Assembly (NCBI RefSeq): GCF_040954645.1
Contig: NC_092809.1
Span: 76,765,935-76,829,934, forward strand
Length of the DNA: 64,000 bases
Source of the DNA: Diabrotica undecimpunctata
Lineage: Eukaryota; Arthropoda; Insecta; Coleoptera; Chrysomelidae
Direction of reading: 5' to 3'
The number at the start of each line of letters is the position of its first letter. The stretch's first letter is position 1. Both the position numbers and the translations under genes were made by a program. The notes under the pieces are model-generated. The model made no database searches. It had not been told where the DNA came from and saw only the letters and a list, made by a program, of their open reading frames with translations. This document shows, one piece after another, positions 19,619 to 30,458 of this stretch.

Positions 19619-20399
19619 AAAATAGGTAATAAAAAATAAAATTAATAAAAAAAATTGTACCATGTCGCTAATGTGTTTATAAAAAGAACCAATTATTGTA
19701 AATATATGCTGGTTATTAACTTATATTTAGTTACTGTTAAAGTACAAATTCACTTTTCTTGATTCATTGATACGCTGCGGTTCTATCAAGCAAGCTTCGC
19801 AGTTCTCAAACTCATTAAGTTTAATGTTCAACAAATTATAACTATTAGGTATAACGTACATTCCTTCCGTTTCTCTGACAGATACTACCACTTCAGTATA
19901 ATATTTGGTTAATTATAATATCACAGATATCTCTAAAACTTAAACAGAAATAATTTCAATTTATAGTTTGTCGAAATTTACGATTATTAATTATCATAAA
20001 TGTCGGTGCAATTAAATCTGACTAGGTTTATTGCCTTTAAATTTATTCAAAGACATAAGAAGCAACAATATTGAGAAGGTAAAAACCAATAAACATTCAA
20101 AGATAGACATCTTAATTTATAATGATTATTTAAAAAATACCTTGATTAATTTAAGTTCTTGTTCAATTAAAAAAATACATCCTAGGTGCATGAATCAGTA
20201 TTTATTTATTGTAAATGTCTAAAATATTTTTTTGTTAATTTAAGCTTTCTTAATATTCATGAAAATTTGGCAAATTGTATTGCCACAAATAATATAATAC
20301 GATTAATATGTTTATCGAGATAACTGATCTAATGTTTCGAGACTTAAGATTACTTAGATCAGTAATCGAAAATATGATTAAACTGAGCCACAAAAAAAA
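19619..20399. other. No recognisable gene
   Basis: AT-rich. An open frame at 20031-20222 has no recognisable motif. Confidence 0.4.
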
Positions 20400-20577
20400 A
20401 TATAATATTTTGCTCTAAAAGTTTTATTGACTGATTCTTATAATACTTTTTACACTGAATCCAAAAATGATATTAGTTATTTTTCTATCGCGTATGGTTT
20501 TCTTGTGACAGTCAAATTCAAATAATACACTTTTTTACCTACATATGTATAGCTATGGCTATGGATCTACTACATTA

Positions 20578-21422
20578 AAGCTAAGCGTCCATAAATCCGC
20601 ATCGTATTATACGGATGCATCGGACGCATCGGATTAATTTTTCATACTGCGTCGTCCACTGTATCGGCAGCAATCGGATTTGCTGCCACGAGTATCGGCA
20701 ATCGGATAATCCGAATAAAATTTCAAATTGATTTGACAAATAGATTATTATTATTAAGTATTAATTCGTAAAATTAACATAATAATTCTTATAATTTACG
20801 CGTTATTCACTTTGTAAACATTCAATTTTACACTTCACTCAGTAACATCATTAACAACTCTAATAGGTGTATGTAATTAAAAAATGTGTTGTTTTTTTAA
20901 CGAAAATAATTTTCATAGTTAGATACTCAAGATATCTTGAGAAAGACCAATAAACATGAAAAATGAGTAAAATTTATGATATTTTAATCCCCATAATCAA
21001 CTTATCATGGCCTGTAATATTTTTTTCTGAATATACCTATGTATATATAAAATTAAAGTTAAAACTGAGTTTACTTGTTTGATTACGTACAAAAAGTTAT
21101 ACATTAAAAATAATTAAAAATGTCAAATATTAAAAAGCTGGGGAGATCGACATTTTTAAACTTTGGTTTTTTCGGAACAAAAATAGGTGTTAACAAGACG
21201 ATCGTCAAATGCAAATAGCCGTACATTAGCTCCCACTGGACCTTGCTACCATGCGAAATTGCGAACAAAGCGCGCGGAGTGCGTCCACGGATCAGAATTC
21301 CGTATAACGCATAATGGGAATTACGTATAACGGACGCAGGTACATAAGTTTTTATACAAGTTAAACTAAAATCAGATGCATACGATGCGTCCGATATGTA
21401 CTATGCGGACCTGTGAAAGCTT
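20578..21422. mobile_element. Nonautonomous DNA transposon (MITE-like) with about 55-bp imperfect inverted repeats
   Basis: The left end (about 20578-20640) and the reverse complement of the right end (about 21365-21422) share AGCT, TCCGCAT, a run of AT, and ATCGGACGCATCG in the same order. The inner part carries further CGGAT/GGACGCA words. There is no ORF. The superfamily is unclear, and no confident target-site duplication was found. It interrupts the repeat at 20400-22850. Confidence 0.6.
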
Positions 21423-21773
21423 ATTTTAAAAGGTAATTGTGAGAGTATTTTGTTTCTGAAACATCTCTTTTAAGTGTCCAGCAGTAGTCAGCCAGCATTG
21501 TCGGACTCCGTTTTACTTGATAACGTTTTTCCATACTTCAAATATCCTAATGGAAATGTTAATCCTTAATGTTTATCACCAACATTTCCAAGATTTTACC
21601 ACATTTTTGAAACAGTTCCATGCTCTTTTTTCTATGTCTTGAAGTCTGCGTTCGAAATTGTTATCTTTTATCAAATCTCGTATTTGTGGGCCTACAAAGA
21701 TGCCCTCTTTGATTTTGAAAAAGTTTTTAATCAATCCTAACTTGATATGCAACGGTGGTAGATACATTTCTTT

Positions 21774-22686
21774 ATAATATATATAATGTATCTTAATACA
21801 CTGGCAAGAAGAATGGAACAACACGGAGGATGTGGCACAGTGGATGAAAATACTGATACCGAACATAAGAGATCGGGTGGACTGTGACCACAAGCGACTG
21901 GATTATTTCCTGACGCAGGTGCTCACACGACACGGGTGTTTTAGAGCCTACCTCGCTAGGTTCGGAAAGGCTGACACAGATGAATGCCTATACTGGGGAC
22001 ACTCGGACACTGTGACACATACGATGTTATATTGCAACAGATGGATAGTAGAAAGGAACAGAATGGAAAGAGAGACAGGTGTGAATTTTGTTACAGTGAG
22101 GGAAATGATTGAGAGAATGATTGAAAATAAAAGGTTGGACTAGCGTACACAACTATATCCGTGCAGTGATCAAGAAAAAAGAAAAGGAAGAAAGACAGCT
22201 GGACCAACGGCAAAGGTAAGAGGGAAAGATGCTGGACGTTGAAGCTAGAAAAGTGGGTCAGACTGTATGAGTTAGAATGCGTGAGTCAGACTGTGGGGAA
22301 GGAGGAAATGCCCGAGTGATGCCGTACTAGGAGTGATGAGGGTCTTCTACGCGCTACCTGGAACGAGACAGGGAGCCTCCTTGCTGATGAATGGACTGTG
22401 GATGTGGATGAATGGAGAATGAATGAATGAAGGTAGTGTTTCGGAAGTGATGCCGGCCTTACAGCGGCCATTCCGCTTCCAGATCGCTGGATAAACGAGG
22501 AGTGTCTGGTTTAGCAGGTAGGCGTTCGGCGTAGACTCGGCGACGAGAGGGTATTTTAAAGTACCTCGAGAACTATCGCCGGGAGTACGAAGAACGAATC
22601 CTGCACTAAAGTCAGTCAGGCGGCGTCCTGGACTGAGATGTTTTTTGAAGATTTCAGACCCCCTCTCTATAAAGACCAAAAAAAAA
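21774..22686 (+). mobile_element. R1-type LINE, 5'-truncated, with 14-bp target-site duplication
   Basis: The insert is flanked by AGATACATTTCTTT (21760-21773) and AGATACACTTCTTT (22687-22700), one mismatch in 14. It ends in a run of A. It splits a pseudogene whose frame continues across the two flanks. This shows a complete record of target-primed insertion. Confidence 0.85.
21808..22170 (+). pseudogene. R1-type LINE ORF2 C-terminus
   Basis: An open stretch from before 21832 to the stop at 22141 reads WQEEWNNTED, LIPNIRDRVD, LDYFLTQVLTRHGCFRAYLARFG, DECLYWGHSDTVTHTMLYCNRW. This is the C-terminal cysteine/histidine region that follows the reverse transcriptase in R1-clade ORF2 proteins. The usual CxxC...H...C pattern is kept in part (C-L-Y-W where a second Cys is expected). 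Only the last part of ORF2 is present; the reverse transcriptase and endonuclease are missing through 5' truncation. About 500 bp of 3' UTR follows to the A tail. Confidence 0.8.
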
Positions 22687-22850
22687 AGATACACTTCTTT
22701 AGGATCAAACAAAGGCGTGTTTTCAAGAATTTTCTTACCAGGTTCAATGGATTTCCGTTTAACCCATATTTGAGGTGTTCAGTTTTTGCCCTGGTCACTC
22801 ACTTTACAGCCAAAAATAAAGCTCAGCAAAGGACTAAAATTTCTCCTCAG

Positions 22851-23258
22851 TGATTTAAAAGTTAACTCACCACACATATAACCAAACGTGTCTATGTGAT
22901 TTAGACATCTACGAGGCAAGTAACTATGCATAACACAACTTAAAAGCAGTGTGACTTGAATGAAGCTTACTGTTTGGGAGACGGCACAGCACTGACTAAG
23001 CTTGAGTCAACAAAAGCGAGCATTGTTCGACGTGCCTATGATCTTGTACGCGGGAAGATACTAATAAAACTGAATGTACATCCATATACATATACATATT
23101 TAAGGGTTATTGTAAATATATAATGAAATTTCAAAAAATAGGAAAAAACAAAAAATAAAGTAGAACTTTTAAAGTAAATTCTACTCACCAAAATAACAGT
23201 AACCAAATGACATTAAACAGTGGAAATAATAAATGGGACAAAACACGTGCTTTCCAGT

Positions 23259-23261
<3 letters not shown>
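22851..23261. other. No recognisable gene
   Basis: No supported feature. It may continue the repeat that ends at about 22850. Confidence 0.35.

Positions 23262-23316
<55 letters not shown>
23262..23316. repeat. (TA)n microsatellite
   Basis: About 27 TA units. Confidence 0.9.
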
Positions 23317-23319
<3 letters not shown>

Positions 23320-24329
23320 TTAGGAAATAACAATCAACAGGTGTCTCATTTAAATAAAATCTATTGGGGGTATTCCAAGTAAAACCGGAAGTAGAGTAGT
23401 AACAAAAAATATCACATCAAATGCGTTATGTGCCATTGTACTTGAATGCAAAGTTTCATAAATATCGTCTTTTTCGTTTTAAACATATTAACGTACTTTA
23501 TCCATACTTTATCCTAACTCTGTGTAAGTAGAACTCCAAATCAATCTTACGTCTTTTTCTCGTAACAAACGCAAGTATATTCTATAAAAGGGTTTTTCTG
23601 ATTTATTTGATCGAGAAACTATTTTAAATCGCCATGTATCCTTCCTCCCGTTTATGCAGAGTAGATCATGTTCTCTTAAAAGCCCAAAACCTATTTTCAG
23701 TTGCCTACGCCGAGTGCAAACATTTTTCTTCGAAATAAAGTATCTTTTGCGTTCTAAATTGAGTTTTCCGAACAATTTTGCCGGTAACATGGTCGAACGT
23801 GTTGTAAATACTCCCGGGAAATCTAAACCTATTTTCCACATCAGCATTTGATTACGTAAAACAAAAGAACAAAAGCAATTTTAACTTCCGCGGTGATAAA
23901 TTTTCGTAGAAGTGGGTATATTACGGAAGTTTGGATTACCGAATATAACTCAGATCCACGTAAAAGATATGGCCATTTTCCGGGGAAGATTGTTTGAAAA
24001 AAGAGCGCCTAAAAATTTGCTTCAATAAGTCAGACCAACTTTTCTGTTGATTTAATTACACAAATCTGCAAACATTCCATCCTTATGGCCCAAAATATGG
24101 AAAATCTTTTATTAAGAGGACAATAAAAAATAGTTACAAGACGTATTTTACAAAAATGTGACTGTCATAGAAAATTCACTTACTGCAGTCGTCAGAGACG
24201 AAAACGCCACTCAACCTCAAACATCGTCCGAACAAGCTGAATTTTGCCGAGAATGTCTATTTTGATAAAAAGATAGATTTTACTAATAAATAGAATTTAA
24301 AATAGAGTTTACTACTACTACCTTCGTTA
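23317..24329. other. No recognisable gene
   Basis: Complementary open frames at 23509-23847 (minus) and 23654-23851 (plus) overlap each other and show no family motif, so I do not call a gene. Confidence 0.4.
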
Positions 24330-24689
24330 AAACCCCCATTTGTATGGAAAAAAATCGATTTACCAAGAGTCTGTACGCCATAGAAAAAAACGTTTTAAAT
24401 AAAAAATGTAGCTGAGATAATTTTAACCCCATCCAGCATAAGTTTGCGTTCGCCATATACGGCAGTGCAGCCCCGTCATATTTAAGCTGTTTTTGTTCGA
24501 TCCGAATGTTCTTATTCAAATCTAGAGGTGGGGAAATCACATAGGAATGTGTGCACGCAAGTGAGGTTACTGCCCTGCCATTTACTACTTACTCACCCTT
24601 TGAGCTTTTGTCGTTAAAGTAGTAGGTGTTTATAACGTCTCAGAGCAGCGATTAATAAAGTTATCAATCCGTCGCAGATCCTAGTTAAG

Positions 24690-25469
24690 AAGGTTTTGAC
24701 AATGATATGAGTTCAGAAAGTGATTATTCAACTACAGACGAGAAGGAAGATGACAAACCAGTACAATTCGGGTATTAAACAGTTATTTCAAATCCATTTT
24801 ACGACCAAAGATATTCAATGAATCGTGTTGAACTTTCTAATGATTTTCAGCCTGCTATAGACATTAATTCTTAGAAATCCGCCAGAGAATGCTTTGAAGC
24901 ATTTGTTTCACCTAAAATAGTTAGAAGCATTTGTGACTGGACCAACCAACGTGCCAAACTGTATTTTTAGGAAAATGAAACTTTGTATGGCAAAATTTAT
25001 GGTCTAATATGGAAGGATGCTTCTGTAAAAAACATGTATGTTTTTTATTTCTCATTTATTGTTGATGGGGATAACTCATCTAAAATGCATGGCTATTGGA
25101 GAAAATCGTTTCTACTAAGAGGACCACCGGTGTTTTCTGGAAAAATTATGACTAGAGACAAATAAGAAATGTAGATTTTTTTCATTTTATATGTAAGTTT
25201 ATGTTTGTTTTTAAGTTTTTGAGATCCAGTCTGTTTTTAGCTGTTTTTTTTTTCGCGCCGTTAAGTGAAAATAGCACACTTGTAATTGGCATAGGTGAAA
25301 CATGTGCAATTGATGAATGTCTCATGATATACAAAGGCCGCTTGCATTTGAAACAGCATTTTTTTTTTTAAAAGAGGTCCAGATTTGGAAGAAAATTATT
25401 TGTATTATTAAAATTATTAAAATAATTAATGAGGGTTTGTACATTCAACTTCGGACTGTATATTGGAAA

Positions 25470-25525
<56 letters not shown>

Positions 25526-25795
25526 TATCTTATATACCAGGCACAGCATCATTATCAATGACTGAGCGAATAGTTCTTTTCCTGAAATCTATTGGAAGAA
25601 GGTCGTGAAGTAATCCTGGACAGCTGGTATTTGTCTGGCCGCTTGGCTCAATTTTTAATATCAAAAAATACTTGTGTAACAGGTACTATAAATATAAGAG
25701 TATTATAACATGAACATGGGTGCAGTAGATATGATTGATCAAGAAATCAAACCATATAATACTGCCAAAAAAACTACTGGTTCAAAAAAGTACTG
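24690..25795 (+). pseudogene. piggyBac-like transposase (degenerate)
   Basis: Fragments in order: an acidic N-terminus (SSESDYSTTDEKEDD), FEAFVSPKIVRSICDW, an open stretch 24983-25165 with GYWRKSFLLRGPPVFSG, then after a deletion and a (TA)n run, LDSWYLSGRLAQFLISKNTCVTGT and NMGAVDMIDQEIKPYN. The last two match the conserved piggyBac blocks around the second and third catalytic Asp (DNWYTS-type and GVDxxDQ-type). The region between about 25170 and 25530 no longer encodes the expected catalytic core, and stops are frequent. The element is about 1.4 kb, against the usual 2-2.5 kb, so it is internally deleted. Confidence 0.75.
25472..25521. repeat. (TA)n microsatellite inside the piggyBac-like element
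   Basis: 25 TA units lie at the place where transposase sequence has been lost. Confidence 0.9.
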
Positions 25796-26195
25796 TTAAC
25801 CGATAATAGTAAGCGCGTGAATCCTTATGTAGGTGCCACTTACCGTATGACGGTCCGGCGGGAAAGGGTTAAACAAAAATGTTTATTAGCACTTTTTCTG
25901 TAGAATGAACCGTTCTCTTAGAAACAACGCTTGAAGCCGTCGGCAGTTTTAAATGTCAGTTACGCCAGCGAAATCAATTTTAAATAAAATTTGTATCAAC
26001 TCGTCGGTAAAAATTCAATATCTTTTGATCAGAGTGCTCTATCGACAAAAATCAAAATAGTTTTAAAGATGAAGAATGCAGTTTTCGTATGCAATTTTTG
26101 TATTTGTCAAATAAAGTCAGTTTTAATAAAGGAGTTAAATAAATAAATGTTGCGCTATTTTTCCACTTTTTACGATTCTTATGAGATCAATAAAT

Positions 26196-27604
26196 TTTAT
26201 CACTTTCATTGACCGGTCACTATGGTAATTTGTTTATAACTACTTTTTTTCCTATTACATGCTTTTTTATTTATATATAAACAAGACGATAAGGTACTCA
26301 GAGTTCCACAGCCAACGCATTTGTAGTTCTCCACTCAAGTCGATAATTACTTTGTTATGGACTGTCCAAGCTCGTCAACTTTTTTTATTTTAATATTTTA
26401 ACAAACTACAAAGGAATATTAACTCAATTACAAGTACAATACTTACAATTACAAATTAAGTTTAATACCTAAAACTTGTTTATATAAATCAATACTTGAC
26501 CCAGACAAAGAAGGGAAGCGACCGATTAATACTCGATCGCAGGTATGAAAAAGAAAGTGGCCTCTCATCAATACTCAGAGACCCGGAGGTAGAAGTTCTT
26601 ACCAGATCAATACTCCGGATCGAACTTATTTGCCGACGTTCTTCATGGCAATTTATACTCTTGCCAGTGATCTATCTCAAGTGCTCATCAATGGTAGTGG
26701 TAGGTTGTTGATGGGAGTGCGGGTACATAGGGTGAGAGCAAGCGTTGATCGGGACATCGTTACAGACTACCCTATTTTCTAGCAAATTCTTCGATTTATC
26801 GTTTCTTCGTTTAATTGTAGGAATCCATTCAACCGTAAGTATTTTGGTAACATATAGTTCATAAGTTTTATTTTTATCTCGTCCAAACCTCGTACTTTTA
26901 AAAATATTTAGCCAATCGTTCACAACATAAAGAGGTTGATACTTGCAATGATACAATTGTTTGACCAAAATGGTTATTATGTTCGGGCAACGAAAGGTAA
27001 GATCTGTATCGCTGTATCTGTACCGCTGTCCGTGTGCAGGAGAATCCGAATTTTTGAATGAATGATTACGTCAACAAACTGAATTTTCGGTCAATATTTC
27101 TTTGAGAACGGCGTTGGCCAGGTGTTATAAATAGTTCTAGTATATTACCAGTAATATCAAACTGTGAGCGAAACATAGTGTGTTTTTTAATCATAAACGT
27201 AGTTTAAAAAAAAAACGGAGTGAATAACCCGACACTGAATCTGCCGATAGTCATTTGTTATCAGAACTGTCCAGAAAACGAATTTTTGTCGAAAATGAAA
27301 AATGACTTAGTACTAAAAGATATTAATTCCATTATCTTCCAAATCTTATCTAAGAAACAAAATAAAGGACGGCTTGTTCGACAGATGCTTAAATATCGGA
27401 AAATCATTTAAGATTATCTGTTCAAATATCCATAGTCGTGCGAGTTAAAGGGATAGTATTCGAAATTTTAATTATATCCGAGAGAAGAAAAGCTACTGTA
27501 GTAAGGTTAACGGTTAAGAAAGGAAAATCAGTTTTATTGAATGATCCGGACAAGTTAAGTATTAAATAAAGTAAATGATTAACTATTATCTATTTAGGTA
27601 AAGA
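26196..27604. other. No recognisable gene
   Basis: Open frames at 26496-26711, 26672-26968 (minus) and 27220-27411 have no motif I recognise. The base composition is slightly less AT-rich at 26480-27030, which may mark an unidentified element. Confidence 0.4.
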
Positions 27605-27710
27605 TAAATATGAATAAGACTTACAATCAATTTATTTTACGCCCTACGACCGGTTTCGCATACTACAATTTTCTATGCATCATCAGGTCTACGGTACATG
27701 GCAAATTAAA
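27605..27710 (-). mobile_element. PLE-type terminus with hammerhead-core-like motif
   Basis: On the minus strand: CTGATGA, one base, GCATA stem with TATGC, then GAAA, followed by CCGGTCG (motif 27654-27686). A unique AT stretch follows. No ORF is attached. The motif structure is the same as in the tandem PLE, but the sequence is a different family. Confidence 0.5.
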
Positions 27711-28339
27711 TGCTGAAATTACAATAACCCGTATTAGGGTGCTGCATGGTAGAAAATATATAGCAATTATGCCAATATTATACAGGGTTTCCAGAAACTC
27801 TCCCGACAAACGAAGACCCGAGATTCCAAAAATAATTTTAAGAAAATTTAACCCAATTCACCTAGTTTGAAAATGCTTCCTAAAAGGGCTAGAGCTTTTT
27901 AAATATGGCTGAGTGTAATTAATTTTTTTAAATACCTACAGAACTCTTCTATTTAGAAAAACGAAAACTTGTACGATTAATTATCGTCCAGAGTTGAATC
28001 GATTCCATCAATTGCCAATTTCTAGTACTGGTCATAATCGTTCGGTTTGGGTAGGTCAACGGTTATTTTACCGCATACCTTTTTTGTTTTTAACTTTTAA
28101 GCATTTGTGATACTAGATTATTAGATTTTCAGGTATTCTAGTACTAAAAGGTACTCCTAATTTATGTCGGTAGCATACACCGTATTATTTTGCCGTAATA
28201 TTCTTTACACTAGTTGGCTTTGAACTGTCAATAGAAGTATATCCTAGGTTTTTTATTATCAAATTTTTGTCAGTTCGTTTCTCTTGTTGTTTTTACTTTG
28301 TGGCATTAAAACAAAATAATTTAAATTAAAAAAAAATAG
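27711..28339. other. No gene; starts with a TACAGGGTTTC-type transposon end
   Basis: TACAGGGTTTCCAGAAACTC at 27780 looks like the end of a DNA transposon (many begin with this kind of word), but no matching partner was found. No coding signal. Confidence 0.35.
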
Positions 28340-28643
28340 TTCTTACTAATGAAGAATACGCTGATATACGTTTAGTTTATTGCGAATTGAGGTGTAACGC
28401 TCGAGCAGTAACGTAGATGCGCTGAAAATTTTCCCCATTTAAAAGAAAGAAGTTCAGTGTTCTCCAAAAATAATGAAACAGGGTGACATAATAATATAAA
28501 AGCAGGACATGAAGATGTTACTTTAACTGAAGTTGAGGAAAATTTCAAAATTAGCGTTCGAAGACTATCTGCCATGTATCCCACAATTTCAAAATCTTCC
28601 GCAGAAAACGAAAGAAAACGAAAACGAAAGAAAACGCAGAAAT
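28340..28643 (+). pseudogene. DUF4817-type transposase, N-terminal part, cut by an LTR element
   Basis: Translations in shifting frames give VLTNEEYADIRLVYCELRCNARAV and later ISVRRLSAMYPTISKS, which match the N-terminal helix-turn-helix (DUF4817) and the linker of a mariner-like transposase family common in insects. The sequence then stops at the 5' LTR at 28644 and resumes at 30734. Several stops and shifts make it inactive. The C-terminal part of this family is seen separately at 16290-16740. Confidence 0.6.
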
Positions 28644-28918
28644 TGTTACGAACATGCATTAAGCGTGGCCCGAGTAACGGTTGCATCTCGAAAGCGACTA
28701 GAAATTCCCAACGATGTATGGAGCGCCGGAGGGATCGACCCGTCAAATAGGCGAATTAGAGGTGGGATACTCCAGAATGTTCTAGTACATAATTACTTTT
28801 ATATATAAACATACCTTCTATGAGTATAATTAGTCTTTAAGATATAATCGTGGTGTAAACTTATAAATAAATATATTTATATAAATTCGAACCGCTCGTT
28901 TTATTTAAAAACGTTACA
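28644..28918 (+). repeat. 5' LTR (275 bp)
   Basis: Starts TGTTACGAACATG, ends ACGTTACA. A TATATAAA-like stretch at about 28799-28806 could be the core promoter, and AATAAATA at 28865-28872 a polyadenylation-type signal. Confidence 0.88.
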
Positions 28919-29214
28919 GTTGGTGTCACAGTGTGAGGACAATTGATTTATTTAAAAATAAATTCAGCAGTGACTTAAAAAAAAAAGACTTCTGAACTTT
29001 TGAAAAGTATTGTTCGTCGGGAACATCCACGTAGTTCGGTAGTGATCTTTGTAAAAAAAAAGAACATTTTAAAAGTACGTGTGTGCCTGATCAAAGATGC
29101 TGCTAGTACAACTCTCAGTAAAATAGTTGCGTGAGCAACTAGAAGAACGCGATGAAGACTGAAGCGGGCCCACGAAGATCCTCCAATAACGACTGAAGAA
29201 TGTTCATAAGAAGA

Positions 29215-29940
29215 ATGGAGATGACCCAGAGACATTCCAGTTTCAACCAGCACAAGAAACAGTTTTAACAAAAATAAATGAGAAATTTCAAAATGTCTCG
29301 CAAATTATTGAAGAAACTTCTAAAAAAAATGATGAAAGATTCGATGAAACGTCTCAAATTATTAAAGAAGTAGCTAGACAAAACGACGAGAAACTCGAAA
29401 ATGTTTCCAGAAGATTCGACGAAGTATGTATTCAAAACAGTGAGAAATTTGAAGAAGTGTCTAAAACATTCGATAAAGTAGAAGAGAAGATCAAACAGTT
29501 AGAGAGCATGATAACCAATACAAAAGTGCTGCCACCAGTTAATACAGTAGCCTTAGATCCGGTAGTGAAAGAATAATCACCTAAAGGCGAAACGACACAT
29601 CATATGAGATTCAAATTGCTACCATTTGATGGAAAGTCCTCTTGGTCCATATACCTTAGACAATTTGAAGCTATTGCGACAGCCAATCATTGGACAGAAC
29701 AAGAAAAGGCTGTTTCCTTGACTGCTGTTTTACGAGGTGATGCTGCAGATATCCTAAGATCGATTCCCAAGGATCAAGAAAAATGTTACCAGACCTTGTT
29801 CACTCGACTAGACAAACGTTACGGAGATACCCATCTACAATAAGTCTACTAGGCGCAACTAAGAAGTAGAATTCAACGAGCAAGTGAAAATTTCCAAGAG
29901 TTTGAAGCAGATGTGAGGAAATCGTACGGAAAGTAGTTCG
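29215..29940 (+). pseudogene. Gypsy-type gag with coiled-coil repeats
   Basis: The N-terminal part reads as degenerate 15-17-residue repeats with EKFxxVSQII, NDERFDETSQII, NDEKLENVSRRF and SEKFEEVSKTF, which look like a long amphipathic coiled coil. After a stop at 29574, an open stretch (29604-29843) has FKLLPFDGKSSWSIYLRQFEAIA, WTEQEKAVSLTAVLRGDAADIL and RLDKRYGDTHLQ, the capsid signature of Gypsy gag. Stops at 29574 and 29841 and a downstream frame change break it. Gag would form the particle that packages element RNA. Confidence 0.75.
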
Positions 29941-29944
29941 TAAC

Positions 29945-30367
29945 ATGATGCCGAAGAGACGCGAAACCAGATGTTGGAATGGTGGCGACGTAGGTCACAT
30001 TCGCCGTAAATTGCAAGAAAATAATATAACAGTTCGAAAGCTAAAACAAATCGAACACAGGGCTGGAAAAAGTCATTCAAATGCTGATGCTCAGTCAAGA
30101 CGGCTATACAGTGCAAATTGTAACCACTGTCTTAAATTAGAAGAACGACTTTGCCCCGTGAGAGGAACCACCGTCATTAATGATCAACGGCAGCCTCAAC
30201 AGCTACAAGACGCTCAAGCAGATGATCCATCTATAAAAGGAGTATTGGATTGGGTGCGTCGAAGTGAAAGACCCTCTTGGCAAGACATTAGTGCATGTAG
30301 TCCAGAAGTCAAGTGTTACTGGAGCCAATGGAATTACCTAGTGCTAAAAGATGATCTTCTGTATTGA
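29945..30367 (+). CDS. Deletion-fused gag zinc knuckle and pol RNase H/integrase-linker ORF
   Basis: A 140-codon open frame. It begins with a degraded CCHC zinc knuckle (RCWNGGDVGHIRR; the second Cys is Gly). At about residue 30 it switches to IEHRAGKSHSNADAQSRR, the end of Gypsy RNase H, then CNHCLKLEE, SIKGVLDWVRRSERPSW, KCYWSQWNYLVLKDDLLY, the linker before integrase. Protease, reverse transcriptase and most of RNase H are therefore missing by one in-frame deletion near 30010-30045, and integrase proper is absent. It is a relic rather than a functional gene. It stays open across the join by chance or because the deletion is recent. Confidence 0.7.
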   Translation: MMPKRRETRCWNGGDVGHIRRKLQENNITVRKLKQIEHRAGKSHSNADAQSRRLYSANCNHCLKLEERLCPVRGTTVINDQRQPQQLQDAQADDPSIKGVLDWVRRSERPSWQDISACSPEVKCYWSQWNYLVLKDDLLY

Positions 30368-30458
30368 ACCTTTGAGAACGATGATGATACAGAAACTAAG
30401 CTTCAGAGCCTACATATAGAGTTGCTAATCGGGACGCTCAGATCTAAGAGGGGAGTAG

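Larger units (their letters stand above)
20400..22850 (-). mobile_element. Interrupted copy of an unnamed repeat family encoding a conserved transposon-type protein
   Basis: The host segment survives as three pieces: 20400-20577, 21423-21773 and 22687-22850. A nonautonomous DNA element (about 20578-21422) and an R1-type LINE (21774-22686) split it. The 3' flank at 20420-20510 matches the reverse complement of 31470-31560, which is the flank of a second copy, so coding part and flank belong to one repeat unit. Confidence 0.7.
21440..22850 (-). pseudogene. Unnamed transposon-associated protein, split by a LINE
   Basis: On the minus strand, from 22850 down: LSFIFGCKVSDQGKN, then WVKRKSIEPGKKILENTPLFDPKEVYL. 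At that point a LINE is inserted. Translation resumes at 21773 with PPLHIKLGLIKNFFK, KEGIFVGPQIRDLIKDNN, RAWNCFKNVV and, after a break, MLADYCWTLKRDV. I recognise these as blocks of a protein found in many copies in arthropod and cnidarian genomes and usually taken as transposon-derived. I cannot assign a catalytic function. The block between FKNVV and MLADYCW is missing here but present in the copy at 31150-31468. Stops and deletions show it is dead. Confidence 0.65.
24427..25868 (+). mobile_element. piggyBac-like transposon bounded by TTAA
   Basis: TTAA copies lie at 24423-24426 and 25869-25872. The ends read inward as CCCCATCCAGCA and CCCTTTCCCGCC, 8 of 12 identical, as expected for piggyBac inverted repeats that start CCC. 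The uninterrupted paralog at 60881-60900 has a single TTAA at this point (60892-60895), so the empty site is known to the base. Confidence 0.9.
24330..26195 (+). repeat. Interspersed repeat (copy 1), interrupted by a piggyBac-like element
   Basis: 24340-24426 matches 60830-60895, and 25869-26195 matches 60892-61210. Between them, copy 1 has the 1442-bp insertion at 24427-25868. The repeat contains AAATCGATTTACCAAGA near its start and ends near TTCTTATGAGATC. It has no ORF; its class is unknown. Confidence 0.8.

Noticed and set aside
23509..23847. 112-codon minus-strand open frame
   Set aside because: Overlaps an open frame on the opposite strand, has no family signature and lies in repeat-like sequence.
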